A stretch of 64,000 nt of DNA from Amycolatopsis antarctica (GTDB lineage Bacteria; Actinomycetota; Actinomycetes; Mycobacteriales; Pseudonocardiaceae): positions 173,380 through 237,379 of the forward strand of contig NZ_NKYE01000010.1 of the NCBI RefSeq assembly GCF_002262875.1, given 5' to 3'. Position 1 is the stretch's first letter. Each line of letters begins with the position of its first letter. Made by a program: the position numbers and the translations under genes. Of the stretch, positions 40,914 to 50,121 are shown piece by piece. The notes below the pieces were generated by a model, which saw nothing but the letters and a program-made list of their open reading frames with translations, had not been told where the DNA came from and did no database searches.

Positions 40914-41924
40914 ATGGACGCGACACGGGCACTGCGCCGGATCGCCTTCCTGCTGGAGCGTGCGGGCGCGCCGACGTACCGGGTGCGCGCTTTCCGCAGG
41001 GCGGCGGGCGTGATCGACGGGCTGGGCACCGGTGAGCTGGACCGGCGCGTCCGGGCGGGCACGCTGACCGAGCTGCCCGGTATCGGCAAGGCCACCTCGG
41101 CGGTGGTCGCCGACGCCGTCGCCGGCCGGATCCCGGAGTACCTGGAGCGGCTGGACCGGGACGGTCGGGGTGATGTCCCGGACGGCGGCCCGCTGCGGGC
41201 GGCCCTGCGCGGGGACTGCCACACACACTCGGACTGGTCCGACGGCGGCAGCCCGGTCAGCGAGATGGCCGAGGCCGCCCGCGACATCGGGCACGACTGG
41301 CTGGTGCTCACCGACCACTCGCCGCGGCTGACCGTCGCGAGAGGACTGTCCGCCGAGCGGCTGCGCGAGCAGCTCGCCCTGGTCGCGGAACTGAACTCCG
41401 CGCTCGCGCCGTTCCGCGTCCTGACCGGCATCGAGGTGGACATCCTGGACGACGGAGCACTCGACCAGGATCCCGGACTGCTCGCGGAACTCGACCTCGT
41501 CGTCGCCAGCGTGCACTCGAAGCTGCGTATGCCACGGGAGGAAATGACGGCCCGGCTGCTCGCCGCCGTGGCGAATCCGCGGGTGAACGTGCTCGGTCAC
41601 TGCACCGGCAGGCTGGTGACCGGACGCGGCCGCCCGGAGTCGGAGTTCGACGCCGAGCGCGTGTTCGGTGCCTGCCGGGAGAACGGGGTCGCGGTGGAGA
41701 TCAACGCCCGGCCGGAGCGGCTCGATCCGCCGCGACGGCTGCTCGGCCTCGCCGTGGAACTCGGCTGCCGCTTCGCCATCGACAGCGACGCGCACGCGCC
41801 GGGGCAACTGGACTGGCAGCCCTACGGCTGTGTGCGGGCGACCGAACTCGGGGTCCGGGAGGCCGACGTGGTCAACACGATGAGCGCGGACGAACTGCTC
41901 GCCTGGACCGGAGCGCGGCGGTGA
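40914..41924 (+). CDS. PHP-domain phosphoesterase with N-terminal HhH region (PolX C-terminal-like)
   Basis: 336 residues. Residues 1-80 resemble the helix-hairpin-helix part of PolX (LTELPGIGKATSAVVADA). From about 97 the PHP domain has its metal motifs: GDCHTHSDWSDG, VLTDHS, GIEVDIL, VASVHSK, LGHCTGR, and AIDSDAHAP. The polymerase domain of full PolX is absent. The enzyme could be a nuclease or small phosphatase in DNA repair; exact substrate unknown. Ends 18 bp from the convergent DHFR-like gene. Confidence 0.88.
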   Translation: MDATRALRRIAFLLERAGAPTYRVRAFRRAAGVIDGLGTGELDRRVRAGTLTELPGIGKATSAVVADAVAGRIPEYLERLDRDGRGDVPDGGPLRAALRGDCHTHSDWSDGGSPVSEMAEAARDIGHDWLVLTDHSPRLTVARGLSAERLREQLALVAELNSALAPFRVLTGIEVDILDDGALDQDPGLLAELDLVVASVHSKLRMPREEMTARLLAAVANPRVNVLGHCTGRLVTGRGRPESEFDAERVFGACRENGVAVEINARPERLDPPRRLLGLAVELGCRFAIDSDAHAPGQLDWQPYGCVRATELGVREADVVNTMSADELLAWTGARR

Positions 41925-41942
41925 CCGGTCAGGGCGACCTGC

Positions 41943-42524
41943 TCAGCCGACCCGGCGAAGGCGGGCGATGAGCACCCCGGTCGTCGTGGTCACGCTGTCG
42001 ACGAGTTCCAGGTCCGCCGCGGCACCGTCCGGGAACAGCCGGACGCCGGTACCGAGCAGCAGCGGATGGATCGAGAGCAGGTACTCGTCGATGAGCCCGT
42101 GTTCGCGCAGGGAGCGCACGAGTACCCCGCTGCCGAGGACGGTCAGGTCCGGCCCTTCACCCGCCTTCAGTTCGCGTACCGCCTCGCCGAGGTCGCCGTC
42201 GAGCAGCGTGGCGTTCCAGTCGAGCGGACCGGTCAGCGTGCCGGAGGCGACGAACTTGGGCATCGCGTTGATCCACTGGGTGAACGGGTTGTCCGCGGGC
42301 ATGTGCGGCCAGTTGGCCGCCATCCCCTCGTAGGTGCGGCGTCCCAGCAGCAGGCAGCCCTCCTGGTCGGCGTCCGCGGTCATGTAGTCGGCCATGACCT
42401 GGTCGAAGTAGCGGTTGGCCCAGCCCCCGTGCGGGAAGCCGTCGCGCAGGTCCTCGTCCGGCATCGCCGGGGCCTGCATGACTCCGTCGAGGGAGATGTT
42501 CTCGGTGACGACGATCTTGCGCAT
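41943..42524 (-). CDS. Dihydrofolate reductase-family (RibD C-terminal-like) protein
   Basis: 193 residues with GAGGAG upstream. MRKIVVTENISLDGVMQAP opens the DHFR/RibD_C fold; LLLGRRTYEGMAANWP and DLTVLGSGVLVRSLREHGLIDEYLLSIHPLLLGTGVRLFPDG are signature stretches. These are NADPH-dependent reductases of unknown substrate, common in soil actinobacteria. It diverges from a MarR regulator with a palindrome in between (42578-42594), so it is likely under that repressor. Confidence 0.9.
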   Translation of the reverse strand: MRKIVVTENISLDGVMQAPAMPDEDLRDGFPHGGWANRYFDQVMADYMTADADQEGCLLLGRRTYEGMAANWPHMPADNPFTQWINAMPKFVASGTLTGPLDWNATLLDGDLGEAVRELKAGEGPDLTVLGSGVLVRSLREHGLIDEYLLSIHPLLLGTGVRLFPDGAAADLELVDSVTTTTGVLIARLRRVG

Positions 42525-42577
42525 GACGGTGGCTCCTCGTGTTCGACGTTCCGGGGTTACCGTGCACGCAGACTACT

Positions 42578-42594
42578 GGTCCTAATTAAGGACC
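42578..42594. promoter_or_regulatory. 17-bp palindrome, probable MarR operator
   Basis: GGTCCTAATTAAGGACC: arms GGTCCT and AGGACC around AATTA. It is one of the most AT-rich spots nearby and lies 54 bp upstream of the DHFR-like gene and 119 bp upstream of the MarR gene. Confidence 0.65.
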
Positions 42595-42700
42595 GCAAAG
42601 TACTTTTTCAGGACTCCTACGGGCGACTCGGTCACCTCTCGGGCCACGCGGGTGCGCCGAGAGCCGCCGGCGAACGGCGGGCGGGGTGCTCGCGGAGCGT

Positions 42701-42706
42701 TATGCT
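42701..42706 (+). promoter_or_regulatory. -10 box TATGCT, leaderless start of the MarR gene
   Basis: TATGCT is followed by six bases and the GTG at 42713. No Shine-Dalgarno sequence precedes the start. Confidence 0.5.
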
Positions 42707-42712
42707 GCCGCG

Positions 42713-43207
42713 GTGACAGGTGATTCCGTCGATCGGATGGCCGCCGAGTGGGCGGCGCTGGCACCGTCGCTGGACGTGCGAGCGCTGCACGTCGTCGGCA
42801 GGGTTCTCCGCTACGCCGAGCACAGCAGGCAGGCGATCGTGGCGGCGCTGCGGCCGCTCGGCCTGAGCTACGGGGACTTCGACGTACTCAACTCGCTGCG
42901 CCGCCGCGCGGTACCCGGTGGCGTGAACCCCACCGAGCTGACCCGCTCCTCGCTGGTGACCTCCGGGGCGATGACCGCCAGGCTGGACCGGCTCGCCGCC
43001 GCGGGCCTGGTCGAACGCGGGCAGGACGACCGGGACCGGCGAGCGGTACTCGTCCGGCTGACCACCGCTGGCGAGGAACTGGCCACGGCCGCGCTCGACG
43101 CGGTGCTCGCCGCCGACGAACGGCTGCTCGCACCCCTGGACGAGGCGGGCCGTGACCAGCTCGGCGCGCTGCTCCGCACCGTGCTCGCCCCGCTCGACGG
43201 GGCGTAG
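42713..43207 (+). CDS. MarR-family transcriptional regulator
   Basis: 164 residues from the GTG at 42713. Winged helix-turn-helix: LGLSYGDFDVLNSLRRRAVPGGVNPTELTRSSLVTSGAMTARLDRLAAAGLVERGQDDRDRRAVLVRLTTAGEEL, with the DxRxxR wing intact. The C-terminal helix is the dimer interface. The leaderless start and the palindrome upstream suggest self-control and repression of the divergent DHFR-like gene. Confidence 0.92.
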   Translation: MTGDSVDRMAAEWAALAPSLDVRALHVVGRVLRYAEHSRQAIVAALRPLGLSYGDFDVLNSLRRRAVPGGVNPTELTRSSLVTSGAMTARLDRLAAAGLVERGQDDRDRRAVLVRLTTAGEELATAALDAVLAADERLLAPLDEAGRDQLGALLRTVLAPLDGA

Positions 43208-43214
43208 ACAGGCC

Positions 43215-43826
43215 TCAGTTCGCCCGCGCCTCGAACGCCGCCCGGTACGCGGCGGCGCCGGTGATCGACTCGAACGGCCAGCCGACCAGCACGACCGGCA
43301 CCCCGCCCGCCGCGCGCTGCGCGCGGGCCGCGGTCACCAGTTCCGTACCGCCGCAGAGTTCGATCAGGTCGGCGCCATCGGCCGCCGCCCGCGCGGCGGC
43401 GCGCTCCACCCCGGCCTCGTCGCCCACCGGCACGACCGTGGTGCGCAGGCCGCCGATGTCGGTGGTGAACGGCCCCAGCTCCAGCTCCCGCTCCCCCGCG
43501 CCGACAATCATCACCGAATCGCGCGGGGCGTCCGGGCCCGTCGTCCCCGCTGGCCCCCAGCCGGAAACGCCGACCGGGACGCGCCCGTCCGCCGCCCGCA
43601 GCACCGGCTCGGCGGCACGGAGGTCGAAACCCCGGTACAACTCGACCAGCCCGGCACCGACCCGTGCCTGCTCGGCCACCACCCGCGCGGCAGCCGCGGC
43701 GTCGGGCACCCAGACGTAGGCGGTACCACCGGCCGGTCCCGGGCGGTCGACCCGGTGACCTGCCGGATCCGCCTGCGCGGCAAGGAAAACGAACATCGTG
43801 TCGACCGCGTGCACAATAGCCTCCAT
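43215..43826 (-). CDS. Tandem-duplicated DUF6506-like protein
   Basis: 203 residues. Two similar halves of about 95 residues each: the first has FVFLAAQADPAGHR, YVWVPDAAAAARVVAEQARVGAGLVELYRGFD and GRVPVGVSGWG; the second has TTVVPVGDEAGVERAAARAAADGADLIELCGGTE and GGVPVVLVGWP. Single-domain relatives are about 100 residues. Function unknown. No ribosome binding site is visible before the ATG, so the start is uncertain. Convergent with the MarR gene (7 bp apart). Confidence 0.75.
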   Translation of the reverse strand: MEAIVHAVDTMFVFLAAQADPAGHRVDRPGPAGGTAYVWVPDAAAAARVVAEQARVGAGLVELYRGFDLRAAEPVLRAADGRVPVGVSGWGPAGTTGPDAPRDSVMIVGAGERELELGPFTTDIGGLRTTVVPVGDEAGVERAAARAAADGADLIELCGGTELVTAARAQRAAGGVPVVLVGWPFESITGAAAYRAAFEARAN

Positions 43827-43951
43827 TTAGCTTGGCATTGAACTACTTACCACCACGTCAACACCCTCACCCCTGGCCGCATTCCCGCGACACGCCGGCA
43901 TATCGAGATCCACGGAGGCGAGCGGGACACCTGGGGTGCTGCGACAGGGGG

Positions 43952-44608
43952 TCAGGCCGCGCGCGCGTCCTCGATGACGACGGTCAACTGTGGCCAGAAG
44001 CCGGCCAGCCGCTCCCGCACCGCCGGCGAGTATCGCCCCGGCGCCAGCAGCACGCCGGCCGGGCGGAATCGGACGGTCGTACCGGTCGTGCCATCGCCGG
44101 GGACCGGGAGCAGGCCGGTGACCGGGATGCCCCGCTCGTACCGCTGGGTCCAGGCGCCGTCCTGACGCCGATTGGTGTGGACCAGCCACTCGCTGAGCGC
44201 CGCGACCACCGACATGCCACGCCGGGGGTGGCCGTCGGGTAGCACTTCCCTGCCGGGAACGCCGAAGAACCGGAGGTCCCTCGTCGCCATCACGGGCTTT
44301 CGCACGACCGGGCCACCGGCTCCCGCCCGCGTCTCGGTGCCCCGTCCGTCGTCCGCGACCGACACCGAACCGTCCGGGTGAAGGACGACCACGCACCGCC
44401 CCCCGGGGCCGCACTCCGCTTCCTCGGCCGCGTAGGCGAGGACTTCGAGGATCAGGTGGTCGACGCCGCCGGGCGCGTACACGGCCGGAGATCGGCCGAT
44501 CCCGTCCAGGTGCTCGATATCGACGTCCGCGGCCCAGTCGTGCGTCGTGTCCTGCCCGGGTTCGCGCGAATCTCCCACGAGGAGATTGTCTCTCGTTGCC
44601 GGCACCAC
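43952..44608 (-). CDS. Stand-alone GyrB-type (GHKL) ATPase-domain-like protein
   Basis: 218 residues, GTG start uncertain. IEHLDGIGRSPAVYAPGGVDHLILEVLAYAAEEA matches the start of the GyrB ATPase (LEGLEAVRKRPGMYIG...LHHLVYEVVDN), and VVVLHPDGSVSVADDGRGTETR matches the Asp-Gly-Arg-Gly ATP motif. RRGMSVVAALSEWLV continues the fold. The Asn that binds Mg in true ATPases (VDNS) reads LAYA here, so ATP hydrolysis is doubtful. No transducer, toprim or gyrase C-terminal part exists. May act on gyrase or be a relict. Confidence 0.7.
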   Translation of the reverse strand: MVPATRDNLLVGDSREPGQDTTHDWAADVDIEHLDGIGRSPAVYAPGGVDHLILEVLAYAAEEAECGPGGRCVVVLHPDGSVSVADDGRGTETRAGAGGPVVRKPVMATRDLRFFGVPGREVLPDGHPRRGMSVVAALSEWLVHTNRRQDGAWTQRYERGIPVTGLLPVPGDGTTGTTVRFRPAGVLLAPGRYSPAVRERLAGFWPQLTVVIEDARAA

Positions 44609-44645
44609 GTCACCACGCGACGAGCGCGGAGGGGACGGTCGGGGT

Positions 44646-45263
44646 TCAGGCGAGGTCGAGGCGCATCAGCCAGCGGGGGAGCCGGTCCGCCCTGGCCTTG
44701 GTCTCGTGGACCCGGCGGAATCCGGCGGCCTCGAACAACCCGGTGGTGCCGACGTGCGCGGCACCGGAACTGACCCGCACGCCCCCGGGGTCCACGGGAT
44801 AGCCCTCCAGCACCGGGGCCCCGTTCGACCGCGCGTAGTCGATGGCCCCGTCCAGCAGCGCCCGGGTGACGCCCCGGCGACGGTAGCCAGAGCGGACCAC
44901 GAAGCAGACCACACTCCACACCGGCAGATCGTCGACGGGCGGCATGGTCCGGGACCGCTTCAGCCGCTCCAGCGACGACCGCGGCCCCAGCCCGCACCAC
45001 CCGACGGGGAGCTCGCCCGAGTAGGCGAGCACGCCGGGGCCGGGCCGGGCGGCGCAGAGTTCCCGGACGCGCCCGGCCCGCTGCTCGCCGCGCAGCGCGC
45101 TGTAGTCGGCCGAGGTGATCCGGTAGGACAGACACCAGCAGGCGCGCTCGTTCCCGTTCGGGTTGAGCAGGCTCGCGAGGTCGTCGAAGAGCTCCGCGGT
45201 GGCGGGACGGACGTCGAGACGCGGGGCGTCGCCGGAGCGTCCGAGCGCGGCAGGTGCTGGCAT
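44646..45263 (-). CDS. GNAT-family N-acetyltransferase
   Basis: 205 residues from the ATG at 45263; TACGGT six bases upstream gives a leaderless start and decides against an ATG ten codons earlier. The acetyl-CoA motif is VVCFVVRSGYRRRGVTRALLDGAIDYAR. ACWCLSYR and GWCGLGPRSS are typical of the small group related to YwnH/DUF-type acetyltransferases, and the end reads FEAAGFRRVHETK. Substrate unknown. Confidence 0.87.
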   Translation of the reverse strand: MPAPAALGRSGDAPRLDVRPATAELFDDLASLLNPNGNERACWCLSYRITSADYSALRGEQRAGRVRELCAARPGPGVLAYSGELPVGWCGLGPRSSLERLKRSRTMPPVDDLPVWSVVCFVVRSGYRRRGVTRALLDGAIDYARSNGAPVLEGYPVDPGGVRVSSGAAHVGTTGLFEAAGFRRVHETKARADRLPRWLMRLDLA

Positions 45264-45269
45264 GGGATC

Positions 45270-45275
45270 ACCGTA
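45270..45275 (-). promoter_or_regulatory. -10 box TACGGT, leaderless start of the acetyltransferase
   Basis: Minus strand TACGGT, six bases (GATCCC), ATG at 45263. Confidence 0.5.
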
Positions 45276-45338
45276 GGATCCGATTGACGACACAGCGACG
45301 TCGGCTTTGTTGATCCGTCGCCGAAAGGGGCCCTGACG

Positions 45339-45812
45339 ATGCCCGCGTCACGACGGACGGCCGGAACGGAACGGCGGCTGATCGGCTCCGGCCGCTACCC
45401 CGGCATGACCCAACTGCACCAGGCGGTCCCTCTGGTCGAGCGGCAGCACGCGCTGATCGAGGAGATGCGGGCCAGGGCGCCCCGGTTCGTCACCGGCCGG
45501 GTTCTCGCCGAGCGCACGGGTACCACCGTGCGCACCGTCGAACGGGACGTGGCGCGCCTGCGCGCGGCCGGGATCCCGATCGAGGTCAAACGCGGCGCGT
45601 CCGGTGGCTACCGGCTGGCCGTGCCCTCTCCGGTCGCGCCGCTGACGTTCAGCCCGGGTGAGATCGCCGCGCTGGTCGCGTCCCTGGTCGCCCTCGGCCC
45701 GTACACCTCCGCCACCGCGCAGAGTGCCCTGGCGAAGCTGGTGACCACGTTCGGCGGTCAGGGCGGCATCGGTAGCACCGGCACTACCGACAAGCCGGCG
45801 TCACGCTCCTAG
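45339..45812 (+). CDS. HTH (YafY-like) regulator, WYL part missing
   Basis: 157 residues; AAAGGGG lies eight bases before the ATG. The helix-turn-helix VLAERTGTTVRTVERDVARLRAAGIPIEVKRGASGGYRLA is that of YafY/DeoR-like WYL regulators. Then LTFSPGEIAALVASLVALGPYTSATAQSALAKLVTTF starts the usual linker helix, but the protein ends 20 residues later, without the WYL domain, so it is a short form or a truncated gene. Its TAG is the start of the -10 box of the next gene. Confidence 0.8.
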   Translation: MPASRRTAGTERRLIGSGRYPGMTQLHQAVPLVERQHALIEEMRARAPRFVTGRVLAERTGTTVRTVERDVARLRAAGIPIEVKRGASGGYRLAVPSPVAPLTFSPGEIAALVASLVALGPYTSATAQSALAKLVTTFGGQGGIGSTGTTDKPASRS

Positions 45813-45815
45813 CAT
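45810..45815 (+). promoter_or_regulatory. -10 box TAGCAT, leaderless start of the sensor kinase
   Basis: TAGCAT is followed by six bases and the ATG at 45822; its first three bases are the stop codon of the preceding gene. Confidence 0.45.
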
Positions 45816-45821
45816 CGCCGG

Positions 45822-47046
45822 ATGCGCCTCGCGACGGCCTGGCAGGCCATGGACCAGCAGCCGTTGCGGTTCCTGACGTCCGCGTGGCCGTGGCGTTGCC
45901 TGGCGTACCTGCTGTCCGGGGTACTGCTCGGCGGCGTGACGCTGCTGAGCCTGGCCGCGCTGGCCACCGGTGCCACGGTCCTGCTGGCGTTCGTCGCGGG
46001 GGCCGGGCTGCTGGTGCTGGTCGCGCTGTCCGGCATCCCGGTGGCGCGGCTGGAACGCGCACGCCTGCGTCTGGTCGACCGGGATCCGACGCCCGATCCG
46101 CACCGTCCGCCGTTCGCGCCGGGGATCCGCGGGTGGCTGGCGACCCGGTTGCGCGAGCGTGCCACCTGGCGCGAGCTCGGCTTCGCGACGCTGACCGCGA
46201 CCTCACTGTGCCTGCTGGACCTGACGGTGCTGACGTTCGCGTTCGGGTTCCCGGTGGTCTCGTTCCAGGCGGCGGCCGACGATCCGCCTGCCTGGCCGTG
46301 GGCGATCGCCGGCGGGCTGGTGCTCGTGACGGCGCCGTACACGATCACCGCCTGGGCCGGCGCGCGCGGCGCTGACGCGCACGATCCTCGGGCCACGCGA
46401 CGCCGAACTCGGCGAACGGCTCACCGAGGTGGACGAGTCCCGTGCCCGGCTGGTGACCGCGTTCGAGGCGGAACGCGTCAGGATCGAACGCGATCTGCAC
46501 GACGGTGCCCAGCAGCGGCTGGTCTCCCTGCGGATGGCACTCGGCCTCGCCCGGCTCGACGCGCCGGACGGGACCGCGCTCGCCGTACGTCTGGACGACG
46601 CCCAGGACCAGCTCGCGACCGCACTGGCCGAACTGCGCGACCTGGTCCGCGGGCTCACTCCCCGGACGCTGACCGACAACGGCCTCGTCGCCGCGCTGGA
46701 GGACAGTGCCGCCCGCTCGCCGGTCCCGGTGACGGTGGACCTCCGGCTGCCGCGGCACCTGCCGCCGCAGGTCGAGTCGGCCGCCTACTTCGTGTTCACC
46801 GAGGCGATGGCCAACATCGCCCGGCACAGCGGGGCGTCCGCGGCGAGGCTCTACAGCCGTCACCACTGCGACCTGCTGGTGCTGGAGGTCTCCGACAACG
46901 GCACGGGCGGCGCGGATCCGGCCGGGGGCAGCGGTCTCACCGGGCTCGCCGACCGGGTGGACGTGGTCGACGGGCGGCTCCGGCTGTCCAGCCCGCGCGG
47001 CGGGCCTACCCTGGTGCGGGTGGAGATACCGTGCCGCTTCGAGTGA
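45822..47046 (+). pseudogene. Sensor histidine kinase (NarX/DesK class), frameshifted in a GC repeat
   Basis: Residues 1-185 (from 45822) form the membrane sensor: four hydrophobic helices in the layout of the Streptomyces-type sensor domain. The kinase part lies in another frame from about 46369 to 47046: ERDLHDGAQQRLVSLRMALGLARLD (H-box), FVFTEAMANIARHS (N-box), DNGTGG and GSGLTGLADRV. The shift falls in GGCGCGCGCGGCG (46359-46371); one GC unit more, or one base fewer, restores a single 408-codon gene. It may be a sequencing artefact or a real slippage mutation. The response regulator follows with a 16-bp overlap. Confidence 0.85.
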
Positions 47047-47690
47047 TCCTCGCCGAGGACTCCGCACTGATGCGGGAAGGTCTGGTCGGCCTGCTGGACC
47101 GCTTCGGCCACACCACCGTCGCGGCGGTCGGTGACGCGGGCGAGGTCGCCGCCGCCGTCGAACGGGAGCGGCCGGACCTGCTCATCACCGACGTCCGGAT
47201 GCCGCCACTGCACACCGACGACGGGCTGCGCGCGGCGGTCGCGCTGCGCCGCGCGCGGCCGTCGCTGCGGATCCTCGTGCTCAGCCAGTACGTCGAGCAG
47301 TCCTACGCCGCGCAGTTGCTCGACCTCGACGACGGCGGCGGGGTGGGTTACCTGCTCAAGGACCGGGTCGGCGCGGTCACCGCGTTCATCGACGCCGTGG
47401 AGCGGGTGGCGGCGGGCGGCACCGTGGTGGATCCGGAGGTGGTGCGCCAGCTCATCCGCAGACGCAGGGATCCGCTGGAAAGACTCAGCTCACGGGAACG
47501 TGAGGTGCTGGCGTTGATGGCCGAGGGTCGCTCGAACACCTCGATGGCGGCCGAACTGTTCGTCACCGAGGCCGCCGTGAACAAACACATCCGCGGCATC
47601 TTCACCAAACTGGACCTGCCCACCGACACCGACGGGCACCGGCGCGTGCTGGCCGTGCTGACCTTCCTGCGCGGCCGGGGCGCCACCTAG
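47031..47690 (+). CDS. NarL/FixJ-family response regulator
   Basis: 219 residues from the GTG at 47031, with GGAG nine bases before. Receiver domain: LRVILAEDSALMREGL (acidic pocket), LLITDVRMPP (phospho-Asp), VLSQYVEQSYA and YLLKDRV (Lys). LuxR domain: LSSREREVLALMAEGRSNTSMAAELFVTEAAVNKHIRGIFTKL. Cognate to the kinase encoded upstream, whose end it overlaps. Confidence 0.93.
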   Translation: MPLRVILAEDSALMREGLVGLLDRFGHTTVAAVGDAGEVAAAVERERPDLLITDVRMPPLHTDDGLRAAVALRRARPSLRILVLSQYVEQSYAAQLLDLDDGGGVGYLLKDRVGAVTAFIDAVERVAAGGTVVDPEVVRQLIRRRRDPLERLSSREREVLALMAEGRSNTSMAAELFVTEAAVNKHIRGIFTKLDLPTDTDGHRRVLAVLTFLRGRGAT

Positions 47691-47718
47691 CCACCGCCCC
47701 GAATCCACCGTCCCACAA

Positions 47719-47732
47719 GTCCACAGTAGACA
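47719..47732. repeat. 14-mer GTCCACAGTAGACA, copy 2
   Basis: Identical to 32199-32212, in the same kind of place between two convergent genes. Confidence 0.5.
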
Positions 47733-47738
47733 CTCCAG

Positions 47739-47753
47739 ACCCCTTGCGGGGGT
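47739..47753. terminator. Short hairpin between convergent genes
   Basis: ACCCC (47739-47743) and GGGGT (47749-47753) with a 5-nt loop, directly beside the stop codon at 47754. Weak. Confidence 0.35.
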
Positions 47754-48050
47754 TCAGGATCCGGCGGCGAGACGGTCGACGGCCTCCTTCGCCTCCCTGA
47801 GGTCCGCGTCGGTGCATTCGCGGTAGGCCTTGATCGCCTCGATCCGCTTGCCCTCGGCCAGCAGCGCGTGTACCCGATCCATCCCCGGCTCCGGCAGTTC
47901 GACGCCGAGGTGGGCGAGGACGGCGTCGAGTTTCCGTTCCACTCTGGCCACTCGGCGATCCGCGCGGTTCCGGCGCCCCACCGCACCGGCCGCCGCGGTC
48001 GCCAGCAGAAGGACGATCAGGATGAGCATCAGTACCGACGAGTGATCCAC
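47754..48050 (-). CDS. Small membrane protein with ribosomal L7/L12 C-terminal-like domain
   Basis: 98 residues from the GTG at 48050, chosen because TACCAT ends six bases upstream. One helix (residues 6-25, LMLILIVLLLATAAAGAVG) is followed by a coiled segment (RVARVERKLDAVLAHLG) and LLAEGKRIEAIKAYRECTDADLREAKEAVDRLA, the pattern of the L7/L12 C-terminal domain as found in many small bacterial proteins. Not a ribosomal protein; function unknown. Confidence 0.82.
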   Translation of the reverse strand: MDHSSVLMLILIVLLLATAAAGAVGRRNRADRRVARVERKLDAVLAHLGVELPEPGMDRVHALLAEGKRIEAIKAYRECTDADLREAKEAVDRLAAGS

Positions 48051-48056
48051 TCCCGG

Positions 48057-48062
48057 ATGGTA
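48057..48062 (-). promoter_or_regulatory. -10 box TACCAT, leaderless start
   Basis: Minus strand TACCAT, six bases (CCGGGA), GTG at 48050. Confidence 0.5.
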
Positions 48063-48096
48063 ACGGCGGACGCTGCCGCGGCGGCGACCGGCGAAC

Positions 48097-48687
48097 TCAG
48101 TCCCGGGCGGCCTCACGCGCCGTCCGCTCCAGCCGGTCGCGGTAGCCGGGCCACCAGGTCTCGTCGCCGGGAGCCATGTTGTCGTTGCCGCGCCGCAGGC
48201 CCGCTGCCCCGTCGACGAGTTCGCGGACGATGTCGGCGTGCCCGGCGTGCCGGTTGGTCTCGGCGATCATGTGCACCAGGATCCGGTGCAGGGTCACCTC
48301 GCTCCGGTCGGCGGGCCAGTGCGGAACCGTGCCCCTGGCCTCCAGGTCCAGCGCCTCGATCGTCGCGTCCGAGTGGGCCCGTACCCGCTCGTACAGCCCG
48401 AGGATGTCCGAACGCGACTCCCCCGGCGCCGCCCACATGTCCACATTGGGCTCGGCGTCGTCGTCCAGCCAGGGCAGCGGTTCGCCGAACGGCCTGCCGA
48501 AGACGAGGCCGAAGTAGCCCACCTCGCACCCGGCCACGTGCTTGGCCAGCCCCAGCAGATTGGTCCCCGTGGGCGTGAGCGGGCGGCGGATGTCGTACTC
48601 ACCCAGCCCGTCGAGCTTCCAGAGCAGGGCTTCACGGGCGGTTCGCAGGTAGCGATGCAGGTCCGACTTCGGGTCCGATCCGGTCAT
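48097..48687 (-). CDS. DinB-like / DUF664 family protein
   Basis: 196 residues with GAGG upstream of the ATG. SDLHRYLRTAREALLWKLDGLGEYDIRRPLTPTGTNLLGLAKHVAGCEVGYFG is the DUF664 opening; HRILVHMIAETNRHAGHADIVRELVDG holds the conserved His residues of the DinB four-helix bundle (metal triad with the earlier His 49). Many members are thiol-dependent transferases (bacillithiol/mycothiol S-transferase type); a mycothiol link fits an actinobacterium but is inference. Confidence 0.9.
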   Translation of the reverse strand: MTGSDPKSDLHRYLRTAREALLWKLDGLGEYDIRRPLTPTGTNLLGLAKHVAGCEVGYFGLVFGRPFGEPLPWLDDDAEPNVDMWAAPGESRSDILGLYERVRAHSDATIEALDLEARGTVPHWPADRSEVTLHRILVHMIAETNRHAGHADIVRELVDGAAGLRRGNDNMAPGDETWWPGYRDRLERTAREAARD

Positions 48688-48735
48688 GCTCGGCAGCCTC
48701 TCACCCGGCACCGACAGGACGCGGGCACGCCGCGC

Positions 48736-48772
48736 GGCGCCCGCCCCCGCGGTTCTCGCGGGGACGGGCGCC
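48736..48772 (-). terminator. Strong hairpin terminator after the subtilase gene
   Basis: GGCGCCCG, one base, CCCCGCG (48736-48751) pairs with CGCGGGG, one base, CGGGCGCC (48757-48772), loop GTTCT. A 15-bp stem with one internal mismatch, 33 nt past the subtilase stop codon. Confidence 0.8.
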
Positions 48773-48805
48773 GGTGGTCGCGCCGGGTCCGGAGCGGGCC
48801 TGGCC

Positions 48806-50020
<1,215 letters not shown>

Positions 50021-50121
50021 GGTTCTCCGTTCGAATCCGCCGGTAGGCGAGGCGACGATGAGCGAACGCTCGATTCGAGCCTGCGCCTGCCCGCCGGAGG
50101 GAACAATCCGCAACGGCCCGG

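Noticed and set aside
45822..47690. Single 622-codon frame joining sensor domain and response regulator
   Set aside because: The middle of this frame is nonsense (Arg/Ala-rich) exactly where the kinase is read in another frame; the regulator has its own GTG and ribosome binding site at 47031.
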